A DNA stretch of 64,000 bases from Herbaspirillum sp. (GCA_028292625.1 JAQGLY010000086.1:22511-86510), one strand, 5' to 3'. Positions 28,294 through 36,336 are shown, numbered from the stretch's first letter. A program made the numbers and translations. Notes: generated from the letters alone by a model not told the origin.

Positions 28294-29175
28294 CTATGCG
28301 CGCAGATGCGGACGCCGCAACAGGCGCGGCAGCCAGCCGCGCGGCGCAATCAGCAGCGACAGCAGATAAAACCCGCCGGCGCAGACAATGATGGTCGGTC
28401 CCGACGGCACCGATGCGTAATACGACAGCATCAGCCCCGCATAGCCGGCCGCCGCCGCCTGCAGCGTGCTGTTGACCAGTTGCGCCGGCAGCGTGTCGTG
28501 CCACAAGCGGGCCGACACCGCCGGCAGCATCATCAGGCCGACTGCCATCAACGTGCCCAGCGTTTGAAACGAGGCCACCAGATTCAACACCACCAGCATC
28601 AGGAACATCTGTTGGTAAATGCTGCCGCGGCTACCGCTGGCCGCCAGATAGGCGGGATCGAAACTTTCCAGCAAAAAGCCGCGGTACAAACCGGCCAGCA
28701 TCAATAGGCTGATCGACGACACCCCCGCCACCAGCAACAGACCGCCGGTGTCGACACCCAGCACGTTGCCGAACAGGATGTGCAATAAATCGATCTGCGT
28801 GCCGTACTTCGAAATCAGGATCACGCCAAGCGCCAGCGCCACCAGATAGGTCGCCGCCAGACTGGCGTCTTCTTTCAGATCGGTATGGCGGCTGATCAGA
28901 CCGGCGACGCCGACCACGATCACGCCGGCCAGAAAACCGCCTACGCTCAGCGCCGGCAGCGACAGGCCGAACAGAATGAAGCCGACCGCCACGCCCGGCA
29001 ACACCGCGTGGCTGAGGGCTTCGCCGAACAGGCTCATGCGGCGCAGCGTCAGCAATACGCCCAGCGGCGCGCTGCTCAACGCCAGCGCCAGCGTGCCGAC
29101 CAAGGCACGACGCATGAACGCAAATTCCTGAAACGGCGCAATGGCGAACTGATAGACGCTGTCGACGACGCTCAT
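28294..29175 (-). CDS. znuB: Zinc(/manganese) ABC transporter permease, ZnuB type
   Basis: 293 aa from the ATG at 29175, which overlaps the ATPase stop; upstream codons of the frame lie inside that gene. It is a polytopic membrane protein of the ABC-3 family: LRRMSLFGEALSHAVLPGVA is the family's conserved segment, followed by eight or so hydrophobic helices such as LGTLMAVGLMMLPAVSARLW. It forms the membrane channel for metal delivered by the binding protein. The 4-bp overlap with the ATPase gene and the 34-bp gap to znuA indicate one transcript. Confidence 0.9.
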   Translation of the reverse strand: MSVVDSVYQFAIAPFQEFAFMRRALVGTLALALSSAPLGVLLTLRRMSLFGEALSHAVLPGVAVGFILFGLSLPALSVGGFLAGVIVVGVAGLISRHTDLKEDASLAATYLVALALGVILISKYGTQIDLLHILFGNVLGVDTGGLLLVAGVSSISLLMLAGLYRGFLLESFDPAYLAASGSRGSIYQQMFLMLVVLNLVASFQTLGTLMAVGLMMLPAVSARLWHDTLPAQLVNSTLQAAAAGYAGLMLSYYASVPSGPTIIVCAGGFYLLSLLIAPRGWLPRLLRRPHLRA

Positions 29176-29933
29176 GCCGGCACCTCGCACACCGGTGCAT
29201 GCGCATCCTGCGCTTCGGCCATCGCCTTGGCGCGCTGCAGATTGGCGTTGCTGAGCACGGCCCCGGTATCGCCCCATGCCACCACTTCCCGCGCCAGCAG
29301 CAAGGCCTGCGGAAATTGCGTGCGGACCTGATCGTAATCGTGCAGCACGGCGATCACCGTGCGCCCTTCACCGTGCCAGGTCCGTATGATGGCCAGCAAG
29401 TCGCCGGTGGTGCGGGCATCGATCGCGTTGAACGGCTCATCCAGCAAGATCAATTCGGCGTCCTGCAGCAGGATGCGCGCAAACAGCACGCGCTGGAACT
29501 GCCCGGCGGACAAGCTGCCGACCGGGCGCCGCTCGAAGCCTTCCAGACCGACCGCCGCCAGCGCCTCGAATGTGCGCTGCTGCATCGCGGCGTCGGCGCG
29601 GCCGAACAGACCCATGCGCGACCAGTAGCCGAGCAGCACGCAATCGAAGACCGAGATCGGGAAGCCGCGTTCGATTTCCGCCTGTTGCGGCAGATAGGCG
29701 ATGCGCTTGCGTTGCGGCGACGTGACGACGCGGCCGCTATTGATACGGATCAGGCCGAGAATGCTTTTGAGCAGCGTGCTTTTGCCCGCGCCGTTAGGGC
29801 CGATCACCGCGGTCAGCGAGCCTTTTTCAAAGCAGCCGTTGATATGATGCAGCGCCGGATGACGTTGATAGGTGACGGTCAGGTTTTCCAGTGCGATCGC
29901 GGCGTCTTGCGCCGACGGGCCGTGCGCCCGCAT
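29172..29933 (-). CDS. znuC: Zinc(/manganese) ABC transporter ATP-binding protein, ZnuC type
   Basis: 253 aa if it starts at the ATG at 29933 (MRAHGPSAQD); further in-frame codons exist upstream but overlap the small gene before it. ABC motifs are complete: Walker A GPNGAGKST, Q-loop YLPQQAEI, signature LSAGQFQRVLFARILLQ, Walker B LILLDEPFNAID, and the switch histidine in VLHDYDQV. It energises the permease. A leaderless 20-bp gap after the 45-aa gene suggests coupled translation. Confidence 0.9.
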   Translation of the reverse strand: MRAHGPSAQDAAIALENLTVTYQRHPALHHINGCFEKGSLTAVIGPNGAGKSTLLKSILGLIRINSGRVVTSPQRKRIAYLPQQAEIERGFPISVFDCVLLGYWSRMGLFGRADAAMQQRTFEALAAVGLEGFERRPVGSLSAGQFQRVLFARILLQDAELILLDEPFNAIDARTTGDLLAIIRTWHGEGRTVIAVLHDYDQVRTQFPQALLLAREVVAWGDTGAVLSNANLQRAKAMAEAQDAHAPVCEVPA

Positions 29934-29953
29934 CGGCGCATGCGCATGCGCGC

Positions 29954-30091
29954 TCAAGCCGGCACCCCGTCCAATGCCCACCAGACGCCCAGCCACAACA
30001 GCGCGCACACCGGCAGCACCAGCGCGATCCGCAGCCAGGCGCTCAGGCCCAGCATGCTGGCTTGCTCAAAATAAGATTTAATTGTCCCCAC
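29954..30091 (-). CDS. 45-aa single-span membrane protein, first gene of the zinc importer operon
   Basis: The proposed start is a GTG at 30091 with an upstream AGGGG at suitable spacing, giving MGTIKSYFEQASMLGL and then a strongly hydrophobic helix (IALVLPVCALLWLGVWWAL), ending DGVPA. A longer frame back to 30277 runs through the divergent promoter and is unlikely. The stop is 20 bp before znuC. The position directly behind the promoter, the clean membrane helix and the plausible translation signals suggest a real small protein, perhaps an accessory subunit of the importer. No family is recognised. Confidence 0.6.
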   Translation of the reverse strand: MGTIKSYFEQASMLGLSAWLRIALVLPVCALLWLGVWWALDGVPA

Positions 30092-30113
30092 GTCTTGCCC
30101 CTGCGGAAATTGC

Positions 30114-30149
30114 TTGCAACTCGGTTGCAAAAAGCAATTATAATGCAAC
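30114..30149. promoter_or_regulatory. Shared bidirectional promoter/operator between two zinc-uptake operons
   Basis: A perfect 7-3-7 inverted repeat, TTGCAACTCGGTTGCAA (30114-30130), is followed by a third half-site TGCAAC (30144-30149). ATTATAAT at 30137-30144 is self-complementary and offers a TATAAT -10 box on both strands. The element lies 23 bp from the GTG of the minus-strand zinc operon and about 100 bp from the divergent zrgA-like gene. Because both operons are of zinc-uptake type, Zur is the likely regulator, but the repeat is not a textbook Zur box. Confidence 0.5.
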
Positions 30150-30249
30150 ACGCCGTAAATGACGCCCCGCTTCGATGGGCGACTTGGTAAATAATCCGCA
30201 AACATCGATAAATCAAGCCGGCCACGTTCATCCGGAACAAGGGAATCGC

Positions 30250-30816
30250 ATGAAATCGACTCGTCTGAGCACTGCAACCGCCGCTTTTATTGCCTTTTCC
30301 GTCTTTTGCGCAGCGCCGGCCGGTGCGCACGAAGCGCATGTCCACGGCCTCGGCCGGCTCGACGTGGCGCTGGACGGCAACACGCTGTCACTGCATCTGG
30401 ATTCCCCGCTGATCAATCTGGTCGGTTTCGAACATCCGGCCAATAGTGCGCCGGATAAACAGGCGGTGCAAAAAATGGGGGTCCAATTGCGCTCCGCTGC
30501 CGACATCTTCGTGACCACCCCCGCAGCGCAATGCAAAACGGTATCGGTCAAACTGGTGTCGGCGGCATTGGATCCGACTCTGCTGGGCGAAGCGGCGGCG
30601 CCGGCCGGCGGCAAACCGGCGCACGCCAATGGCGATCATGCGGATCTGGACGGCGATTTCGTCCTGCAATGCGCGCATCCGGAGAAGCTGCAGGGAATCG
30701 ACGTGCGGCTGTTCGACGCTTTTCCGGGCTTCCATCAAATCGACGTACAGGCCGTGACGCCGAAACGGCAATCGGCCGCGACATTGAAACCGGACGCGAT
30801 CCGCATCTCTCTTTAA
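30250..30816 (+). CDS. zrgA: ZrgA-family (DUF2796) periplasmic zinc-binding protein
   Basis: 188 aa from the ATG at 30250 behind AAGGGA. A Sec signal peptide (cleavage near PAGAHEAH) exposes the His motif EAHVHGLGRLDVALDG, the hallmark of DUF2796, and LHLDSPLINLVGFEH follows. A His/Asp-rich stretch, KPAHANGDHADLDGDF, may bind zinc. In Vibrio, ZrgA is the periplasmic component of the ZrgABCDE zinc-uptake system. Here it is followed by an ABC ATPase, an FtsX-type permease and a DUF3299 protein, the same set, so the identification rests on both sequence and context. Confidence 0.85.
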   Translation: MKSTRLSTATAAFIAFSVFCAAPAGAHEAHVHGLGRLDVALDGNTLSLHLDSPLINLVGFEHPANSAPDKQAVQKMGVQLRSAADIFVTTPAAQCKTVSVKLVSAALDPTLLGEAAAPAGGKPAHANGDHADLDGDFVLQCAHPEKLQGIDVRLFDAFPGFHQIDVQAVTPKRQSAATLKPDAIRISL

Positions 30817-30829
30817 GCATCATCCGTCC

Positions 30830-31594
30830 ATGAACGAAAACCGTACCATGCACGGCGATCACGGCAACTCATCCGATCCGGCCATCGTACTGGAAAACAT
30901 CCGCTTCAGTTGGCCGGGCCAGACCGCCGCCACGCTGCAACTAGCGGATTTCAGCGTAGGCCGGCAGGATCAGGTTTTCATGTCCGGGCCCAGCGGCAGC
31001 GGTAAAAGCACGCTGCTGGCGCTCATCGGCGGCATCGTGCTGCCGCAGACCGGCCGCGTGCACCTGCTCGGCCAGGACATGCGCGCGCTATCGGCCTCGG
31101 GACGCGACCGGTTCCGGGTCGACCATATCGGCTTCATCTTCCAGCAATTCAATCTGATTCCGTATTTATCGATGCTCGACAACGTGCTGCTGCCGTGCCA
31201 GTTTTCGGCCTACCGGCGGCAGCGCGCGCTAAAGCAGGGCCATACACTGCGCGCGGCGGCCGCCGCCTTGCTGGGCAGCCTCGATCTGGCGCCGACGCTG
31301 TGGGACCGTCCGGCCACGCAGCTATCGATCGGCCAGCAGCAGCGCGTCGCCGCGGCGCGCGCATTGATCGGCCGCCCGGAAATCATCGTCGCCGACGAAC
31401 CGACCTCGGCGCTGGACGCCGATCGCCAGCAAGGTTTTCTCGATCTGATGCAACGCGAATGCGCGCAGGCCGAAGCGAGCCTGCTGTTCGTCAGTCACGA
31501 CCAGCGGCTGGCGCAACGGTTTACCCATCGCGTGGCGCTCGATGCGATCAACACCGCGCCTGTGCACACGGAAGACGAAGGCGCCGCCGTATGA
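30830..31594 (+). CDS. ABC transporter ATP-binding protein of the Zrg-type operon
   Basis: 254 aa (ATG 30830, or 248 aa from the ATG at 30848). It belongs to the LolD/MacB subfamily: Walker A GPSGSGKST, Q-loop GFIFQQFNLIPYLSMLDNV, signature variant LSIGQQQRVAAARAL, Walker B IIVADEPTSALD, switch SHDQRLAQRF. The signature has Ile in place of the usual second Gly-flanking Ser/Gly (LSIGQ), common in this family. It overlaps the permease by 4 bp (ATGA) and follows the zrgA-like gene by 13 bp, so it should power that system (ZrgB equivalent). Confidence 0.85.
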   Translation: MNENRTMHGDHGNSSDPAIVLENIRFSWPGQTAATLQLADFSVGRQDQVFMSGPSGSGKSTLLALIGGIVLPQTGRVHLLGQDMRALSASGRDRFRVDHIGFIFQQFNLIPYLSMLDNVLLPCQFSAYRRQRALKQGHTLRAAAAALLGSLDLAPTLWDRPATQLSIGQQQRVAAARALIGRPEIIVADEPTSALDADRQQGFLDLMQRECAQAEASLLFVSHDQRLAQRFTHRVALDAINTAPVHTEDEGAAV

Positions 31595-32853
31595 AACTAT
31601 TGATCCGCCTGGCCGCGCGCAGCGCCTGGAACCGCCGCTTCACGCTGGTGCTGATGTTGATCGCGATTGCGCTGTCGAGTACCCTGCTGCTGGGCATCGA
31701 ACGCGTGCGCCACGACATGCGCGACAGCTTTTCGCAATCGGTATCCGGCACCGATCTGGTGGTCGGCGCGCGCAGCAGCCCGGTGCAATTGATGCTGTAT
31801 GCGATTTTTCATCTGGGCGGCGCGACCAACAATATGGGATGGGACAGCGCGCGGAAACTGGCCAAAAACCCGGCGGTGGCGTGGACCATTCCGTTGTCGC
31901 TGGGCGACTCGCATCGCGGCTTTCCGGTGCTGGGCACTACCGGCGATTTTTTTACCCATTATCAGTACGGCAGCCGCCAGTCGCTGCACTTCGTCGCGGG
32001 ACGTCCGTTCGGCAGCGTCTTTGAAACCGTGCTCGGCGCCGAAGTCGCGCAAAGCCTGCATTACAAACTGGGCGATCGCATCGTCCTCAGCCACGGCATC
32101 GGCGGCCCGCATCTGATCGCGCACGGCGACAAGCCGTTCACCATCGTCGGCGTGCTGGCGCGCACCGGCACCCCGGTCGACCGCACCGTGCATATCGGGC
32201 TCGACGCGATGGAAGCGATTCATCTGGATTGGGAAGGCGGCGCGCCGATGCCGGGGCTGTCGATCCCCGCCTATCTGGTCAAGAAATTCGATCTGACGCC
32301 AAAAACCATCACCGCGATGCTGATCGGTTTGAAGAACCGCGCCACCGTATTCAGTCTGCAGCGGGATATCGCGGACGATCAGGACGAAGCGCTGATGGCG
32401 GTGCTGCCCGGCGTCGCGCTGGATCAGTTATGGGAAGTGGTCGGCATAGGCGAAAACGCACTGCTGCTGATTTCGGCGCTGGTAGTGGTGGTCGGCCTGA
32501 CGGGGCTGGTGTCGTCGATATTGGCCGGGCTCGGCGAACGCCGGCGCGAACTGGCGATCCTGCGCTCGGTCGGGGCGCGGCCGCTGGATCTGTTTTTTCT
32601 GCTGGCGCTGGAAGGCCTGGCGGTGATGCTCAGCGGGGTGCTGCTGGGTCTGGTCTTGCTCAATCTCGGCATCGTTGCCGGCGGACCATGGCTGGAAGCG
32701 CAGTTCGGCATTGTGCTGCATTTGACCTGGCCCACCGCCGGGGAGTGGAAATTGCTGGGCGCGGTGGTTGCCGCCGGGTTTATCGCCAGTCTGCTGCCGG
32801 GCTTGCGGGCTTATCGGCTCAGTTTGTCGGATGGCTTGAGTCCGCGGGTTTGA
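31591..32853 (+). CDS. FtsX/MacB-type ABC permease of the Zrg-type operon
   Basis: 420 aa from the ATG at 31591, inside the ATPase stop. The topology is that of FtsX-like permeases: one N-terminal helix (FTLVLMLIAIALSSTLLLG), a periplasmic domain of about 230 residues (LGDSHRGFPVLGTTGDFF, RTGTPVDRTVHIGLDAMEAI), then three C-terminal helices with the FtsX motif LGERRRELAILRSVGARPLDLF. Members of this class mostly work as mechanotransmitters rather than simple importers, which makes the zinc role of the Zrg system interesting. It corresponds to ZrgC. Confidence 0.85.
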   Translation: MKLLIRLAARSAWNRRFTLVLMLIAIALSSTLLLGIERVRHDMRDSFSQSVSGTDLVVGARSSPVQLMLYAIFHLGGATNNMGWDSARKLAKNPAVAWTIPLSLGDSHRGFPVLGTTGDFFTHYQYGSRQSLHFVAGRPFGSVFETVLGAEVAQSLHYKLGDRIVLSHGIGGPHLIAHGDKPFTIVGVLARTGTPVDRTVHIGLDAMEAIHLDWEGGAPMPGLSIPAYLVKKFDLTPKTITAMLIGLKNRATVFSLQRDIADDQDEALMAVLPGVALDQLWEVVGIGENALLLISALVVVVGLTGLVSSILAGLGERRRELAILRSVGARPLDLFFLLALEGLAVMLSGVLLGLVLLNLGIVAGGPWLEAQFGIVLHLTWPTAGEWKLLGAVVAAGFIASLLPGLRAYRLSLSDGLSPRV

Positions 32854-33014
32854 TGGCTGTTAGATCCATCCCCGGCAAGTCCAAAACGCCCGCGTCAGCC
32901 ATCAATCATGACCAATATTCCGCCGTAAATCCGAAAATATCAGGTAACGCTACAATACGGTCCATCCGTGTCGTATTTCGCAATCTACTTGCTCCCCTTT
33001 GCCGGAAAGCTCCT

Positions 33015-33692
33015 ATGAAATTACTCGTCTGGATCGTCGCCATCGTCGGCTCCGGATTATTGATCGGGCACCTGGCCAGCCGGCTCGCGGGTCATCACTC
33101 CGAGGCCGCTCCGGCGATGGCCGCGGCCGTCAAAGTCGATTCCGCACCGCCGACCACGACCCAGTACAAGGTCGGCGACTATCTGGCCCCCCAACCAGTC
33201 GCCGCCGCGTCGGCGCCAGCGAAGTCCCCCTACCGCGACATCATGTGGGATGCGCTGATGCCGGCCAACTGGGATCCGATGAAGCCGTTCAAAAATCTGA
33301 AGCTGGACAAATTGCAGGACGACGATCCGCGCGCGATGAAAGCGTTGCGGGAAGCCAAGCAATACTGGCAGAAGGCGCCCGTCAATCCTAAGATCGATAA
33401 TGTGGCGGTCAGGATTCCCGGTTTCGTGGTGTCGCTGGAACGCGAAGGCGATGCGCTCAATGAATTTCTGCTGGTGCCGTATTACGGCGGCTGCATTCAC
33501 GTGCCGCCGCCGCCGCTGAATCAGATCATCCATGTCCACAGCAACAAGGCGATCGAAGGCATTCGCACCATGGATGCGGTATGGATCAGCGGCACGCTGA
33601 AGGTCGGCACCAGCCAAACCATGATGGGGGTGGCCGGCTACAACATGCTGGCGGTCAACGTCGAACCGTACACCGACGCACCCGTTCAATAG
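33015..33692 (+). CDS. DUF3299 protein of the Zrg-type operon
   Basis: 225 aa from the ATG at 33015, behind GGAAAG; the frame's longer upstream part overlaps the permease gene. An N-terminal membrane anchor or uncleaved signal (LLVWIVAIVGSGLLIGHLA) is followed by a Pro/Ala-rich linker and the DUF3299 domain: MWDALMPANWDP, AVRIPGFVVSLE, FLLVPYYGGCIHVPPPPLNQI, ISGTLKVG. DUF3299 proteins are repeatedly found with DUF2796 and LolD/FtsX-type genes, matching the last components of Vibrio ZrgABCDE. The conserved GGCIHVPPP segment could be a metal site, which is speculative. A 161-bp gap precedes the gene, and the YopJ-like gene follows 16 bp downstream. Confidence 0.82.
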   Translation: MKLLVWIVAIVGSGLLIGHLASRLAGHHSEAAPAMAAAVKVDSAPPTTTQYKVGDYLAPQPVAAASAPAKSPYRDIMWDALMPANWDPMKPFKNLKLDKLQDDDPRAMKALREAKQYWQKAPVNPKIDNVAVRIPGFVVSLEREGDALNEFLLVPYYGGCIHVPPPPLNQIIHVHSNKAIEGIRTMDAVWISGTLKVGTSQTMMGVAGYNMLAVNVEPYTDAPVQ

Positions 33693-33708
33693 CCGCATAC
33701 GCCGCCAA

Positions 33709-34590
33709 ATGATCAGAACAATGGAAGTGTTGCTCAACCGGCCTGTCGACGCACGGCAGCGATTCGAAAGGCATTTGGAATTGACGGCCCGCTACATCCA
33801 TGAGGGCAGGCAGGCCGATAAGGCCGTGCTGGACGGCGACTTGCAGACCATGCCGGATTTCGTCGCGATACGGAACCGGCAGTCGGCCGATCTGAATCTG
33901 TGCCTCGTCGATAATGTGCCGGCGCTGCTTGAACGGATCAAGGCCATGCCCCCTGCATTTCGTCTGCGTTGCGTACTCAGTTCGCCGATGCTGACGGACT
34001 GTGCCACGCATCATCTGTACGTCGACATCGCCCGGGAAGCGGATAGCCCGCTTTCTTTTCTGGTGGTCGAATCCGCCAGCGTACAAGGCAATCGCGGCGC
34101 GCTCGAGGTCCTGCTGCAGTTGCTGATCAAAATAATGTCGGATCCGTTTTTCAGCCGCAGGCGCATCAGCTGCTTCAATGCGCAGGTGCAGAAAAGCGGT
34201 TCCGATTGTCTGATATATGCAATCGATTTCGCGCTGAAGGCGCATCGGTACGCATCGGCGTTTGCGGCGCTGCATGCCGAGCATCGCAACGGCCGCGCGG
34301 TCGGCAACGACGGGAACAATGCCGCGATGGAGCGAAATAATCAGGATACGTTTTCGGTCGCGCCTGCTTTTCTATTGCCGGCGGACTTCTGCGAACATGC
34401 GCAATCGGCCACAGCGCTTGAGCAGGCATGGGGCGCAGGCAGCGATCCCGATCTGATCGACCGCATCGCCGTTCGCACGCAAGTGCTGCGCGCAGCCGCC
34501 AACGCGCCAAGCTACGTTCCGCCATCGATCGAACATCTGCGCCGGAAGTTCCTGCGGGAAGCGATCGCCGCGTTGGCGAACCGCCCTTAG
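33709..34590 (+). CDS. YopJ-family (C55) Ser/Thr acetyltransferase, putative type III effector
   Basis: 293 aa, close to the length of YopJ (288). The catalytic triad of clan CE acetyltransferases/peptidases is present with YopJ-like spacing: His102 in ATHHLYVDI, Glu121 in FLVVESAS, and Cys167 in QKSGSDCLIYAIDFALKAH. The spacings of 19 and 46 residues match YopJ's 19 and 44. The family acetylates host kinases and other proteins and is activated by host inositol hexakisphosphate after type III delivery. The N-terminus has no Sec signal. It lies 16 bp after the DUF3299 gene, so it may ride on the zinc-uptake transcript, yet it looks unrelated to it in function. No secretion apparatus or chaperone gene is in the window. 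The target is unknown. Confidence 0.88.
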   Translation: MIRTMEVLLNRPVDARQRFERHLELTARYIHEGRQADKAVLDGDLQTMPDFVAIRNRQSADLNLCLVDNVPALLERIKAMPPAFRLRCVLSSPMLTDCATHHLYVDIAREADSPLSFLVVESASVQGNRGALEVLLQLLIKIMSDPFFSRRRISCFNAQVQKSGSDCLIYAIDFALKAHRYASAFAALHAEHRNGRAVGNDGNNAAMERNNQDTFSVAPAFLLPADFCEHAQSATALEQAWGAGSDPDLIDRIAVRTQVLRAAANAPSYVPPSIEHLRRKFLREAIAALANRP

Positions 34591-34628
34591 CTCCGCGCCC
34601 CTTAGCGCCATTTATCGGCCTACCGTCT

Positions 34629-35708
34629 TCAGACCGCCGCCGTAGCCTGCGAGAAACGCATCACCCCGTCCTGATCCAGGCGCCGCACCAGCGCGCCGGC
34701 GAACCAAAGCCGATGCAGGTGCGCCAGCGCTTCGCCCAACGCAAAGGTCATCTGATGCGTATCCAGCGGCCGCCGGAACATGATCGGCACGATATCGGCG
34801 GCGCTCCGCGGCGTGGCGCAGGCCTCCAACACTTCGGCCAGGCGCGCCGCATGATGATCGTCGAGCTGCCCGATGCGGATATGCAAACCGCGAAACGGTT
34901 TGCCGTGCGACGGCAGCACCAGCGTATCGGCCGGCAGCGCCGCATATTTTTTCAGCGATTCCAGGTATTGCCGCACTGGATCGGCTTCCGGTTCGATCGC
35001 CATCACCGACACATTGGTCGAAATGCGCGGCAGCACCATATCGCCGGAAATCAGCATGTTCAGATCGCCGCAGTACAGGGCCGCATGTTCCGGCGAATGG
35101 CCGAAGCCGCTGATCACGCGCCATCCGCGGCCGCCGATCCGCACCGTCTGTCCGTCTTGTATGCGCACATACGATTCGGGCATGGCCGGCACCAGGGATT
35201 GGTAATAATGCCTGCGGCCCGCCACCTTCTCCAGCATGTCCGCATCGCGCGCGCCATGCTTGCGGAAATGCGGCACCGCGGCGCTGCCGTCGGCGCCCGG
35301 CAATGCGGCCGACATCATCCGCGCAAACGCATATTCGCCGGCGGTCATCCACAGCGGCGCATTCCAGCGCTTGCATATCCAGTCGGCCAGTCCGACGTGA
35401 TCGGGATGGCAATGCGTCGCCAGCACCCGCACGATCGGCAAACCGCGCAGCGCATGACTGAAGATGTTTTCCCACGCGGCGCGCAGCGCGTCGGACGCGA
35501 TGCCGCAATCGACCGCGGTCCAGCCGTGCAGCGCGCCGCCATGACCGTCATCGACGGTGTCTTCCAGCAACCATAAATTGATGTGATTGAGCGCAAACGG
35601 CAAACCCATTCTCAGCCACAACACCCCCGGAGCAAGTTCGATCACCTGCCCGGTTTCAGGCAGCGTTTCGCCCAACGGATAGTCGAGTTGGGATTCCAGT
35701 GCATTCAT
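34629..35708 (-). CDS. MBL-fold metallo-hydrolase
   Basis: 359 aa. The metallo-beta-lactamase fold is shown by the zinc motif THCHPDHVG (HxHxDH), GFGHSPEHAALY, SGDMVLPRIS with the bridging Asp, and SHGKPFRG carrying the last His. A C-terminal winged-helix-like tail (IVPIMFRRPLDTHQMTFALGEALAHL) matches the LACTB2-like branch, whose members hydrolyse thioesters or RNA. Similar genes often accompany leucine-degradation clusters in Burkholderiales. It is divergent from the MerR-family regulator gene, with a MITE-like repeat between them. The substrate, possibly an acyl-CoA, is unknown. Confidence 0.85.
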   Translation of the reverse strand: MNALESQLDYPLGETLPETGQVIELAPGVLWLRMGLPFALNHINLWLLEDTVDDGHGGALHGWTAVDCGIASDALRAAWENIFSHALRGLPIVRVLATHCHPDHVGLADWICKRWNAPLWMTAGEYAFARMMSAALPGADGSAAVPHFRKHGARDADMLEKVAGRRHYYQSLVPAMPESYVRIQDGQTVRIGGRGWRVISGFGHSPEHAALYCGDLNMLISGDMVLPRISTNVSVMAIEPEADPVRQYLESLKKYAALPADTLVLPSHGKPFRGLHIRIGQLDDHHAARLAEVLEACATPRSAADIVPIMFRRPLDTHQMTFALGEALAHLHRLWFAGALVRRLDQDGVMRFSQATAAV

Positions 35709-35784
35709 GAACTACCTTTCAAAAACGGCTTGTGTTTTGGCGGCGCGGATGCCTACAATGCAGGCGTCTTTACGTTAACGTCAA

Positions 35785-35863
35785 TTAGGGCCTGTTCACA
35801 CTTAATTTAGGAGATTGAACCCGGAGGGAACGCACTCCTAAATTAAGTGTGAACAGGCCCTAA
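35785..35863. mobile_element. 79-bp MITE-like element (perfect 29-bp inverted repeat)
   Basis: The left arm (35785-35813, starting TTAGGGCCTGTTCACAC and ending TTTAGGAG) and the right arm (35835-35863) are exact reverse complements over all 29 bases, separated by 21 bases. The ends read TA-GGGCC ... GGCCC-TA, consistent with a TA target duplication as made by IS630- or some IS5-type elements. There is no coding capacity. It lies in the divergent promoter region between the MBL-hydrolase and MerR genes. It could fold into a very stable hairpin on either strand. Confidence 0.75.
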
Positions 35864-35896
35864 AAACGCCATTCTAACCAATTTCCGCCGACGCAT

Positions 35897-36304
35897 ATGC
35901 CGACCTATACGATCGCCGAACTGGCCCAGGAATTCGACGTCACCCCGCGCGCGATCCGTTTCTACGAAGACCACGGCTTGCTCAATCCGAGGCGCGAAGG
36001 CCCAGGCGGCCGCAATCGGGTGTATCCGGCGCGCGAACGCATCCGGCTCAAGCTGGCGTTGCGCGGCAAACGGCTCGGCCTGACGCTGGCGGCGATCAAG
36101 GGTTTGCTGGACATGTACGACTCGCCGAAAGATACCGAGGCGCAACTGCAGCAATTCCTGGCCGTGCTGGCGCAGCATCGCGCCAAACTCGAACGCCAGC
36201 GCGAAGATCTGGAATTGACGCTGTCCGAAATCGCTGCGCACGAACAGGAATGCGTGCAATTGTTGAAACAACGATCGGCCCCCCGCTTCAGCCGCAGCGC
36301 CTGA
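35897..36304 (+). CDS. liuR: MerR-family regulator, LiuR type
   Basis: 135 aa. The N-terminal winged helix-turn-helix has the MerR pattern TIAELAQEFDVTPRAIRFYEDHGLL, then RVYPARERIRLKLALRGKRLGL; the C-terminal part is a dimerising coiled coil (LAQHRAKLERQREDLELTLSEIAAHEQE). No metal-binding cysteine cluster is visible, fitting LiuR, which responds to branched-chain acyl-CoA intermediates and controls liu operons. It lies 32 bp ahead of the isovaleryl-CoA dehydrogenase gene and probably regulates the cluster and itself. The upstream MITE-like repeat sits where its promoter or operator would be. Confidence 0.85.
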   Translation: MPTYTIAELAQEFDVTPRAIRFYEDHGLLNPRREGPGGRNRVYPARERIRLKLALRGKRLGLTLAAIKGLLDMYDSPKDTEAQLQQFLAVLAQHRAKLERQREDLELTLSEIAAHEQECVQLLKQRSAPRFSRSA

Positions 36305-36336
36305 GCCCGGCGCGCCCGATCGCCACGGAGACCCCC

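Noticed and set aside
18511..34590. A classical genomic island boundary (integrase, tRNA, attachment repeats)
   Set aside because: None of these is visible at either side; island status rests only on gene content.
35785..35863. The long inverted repeat as a rho-independent terminator
   Set aside because: The stem is 29 bp with mixed composition, has no U-tract after either arm, and lies between divergent gene starts rather than ends.
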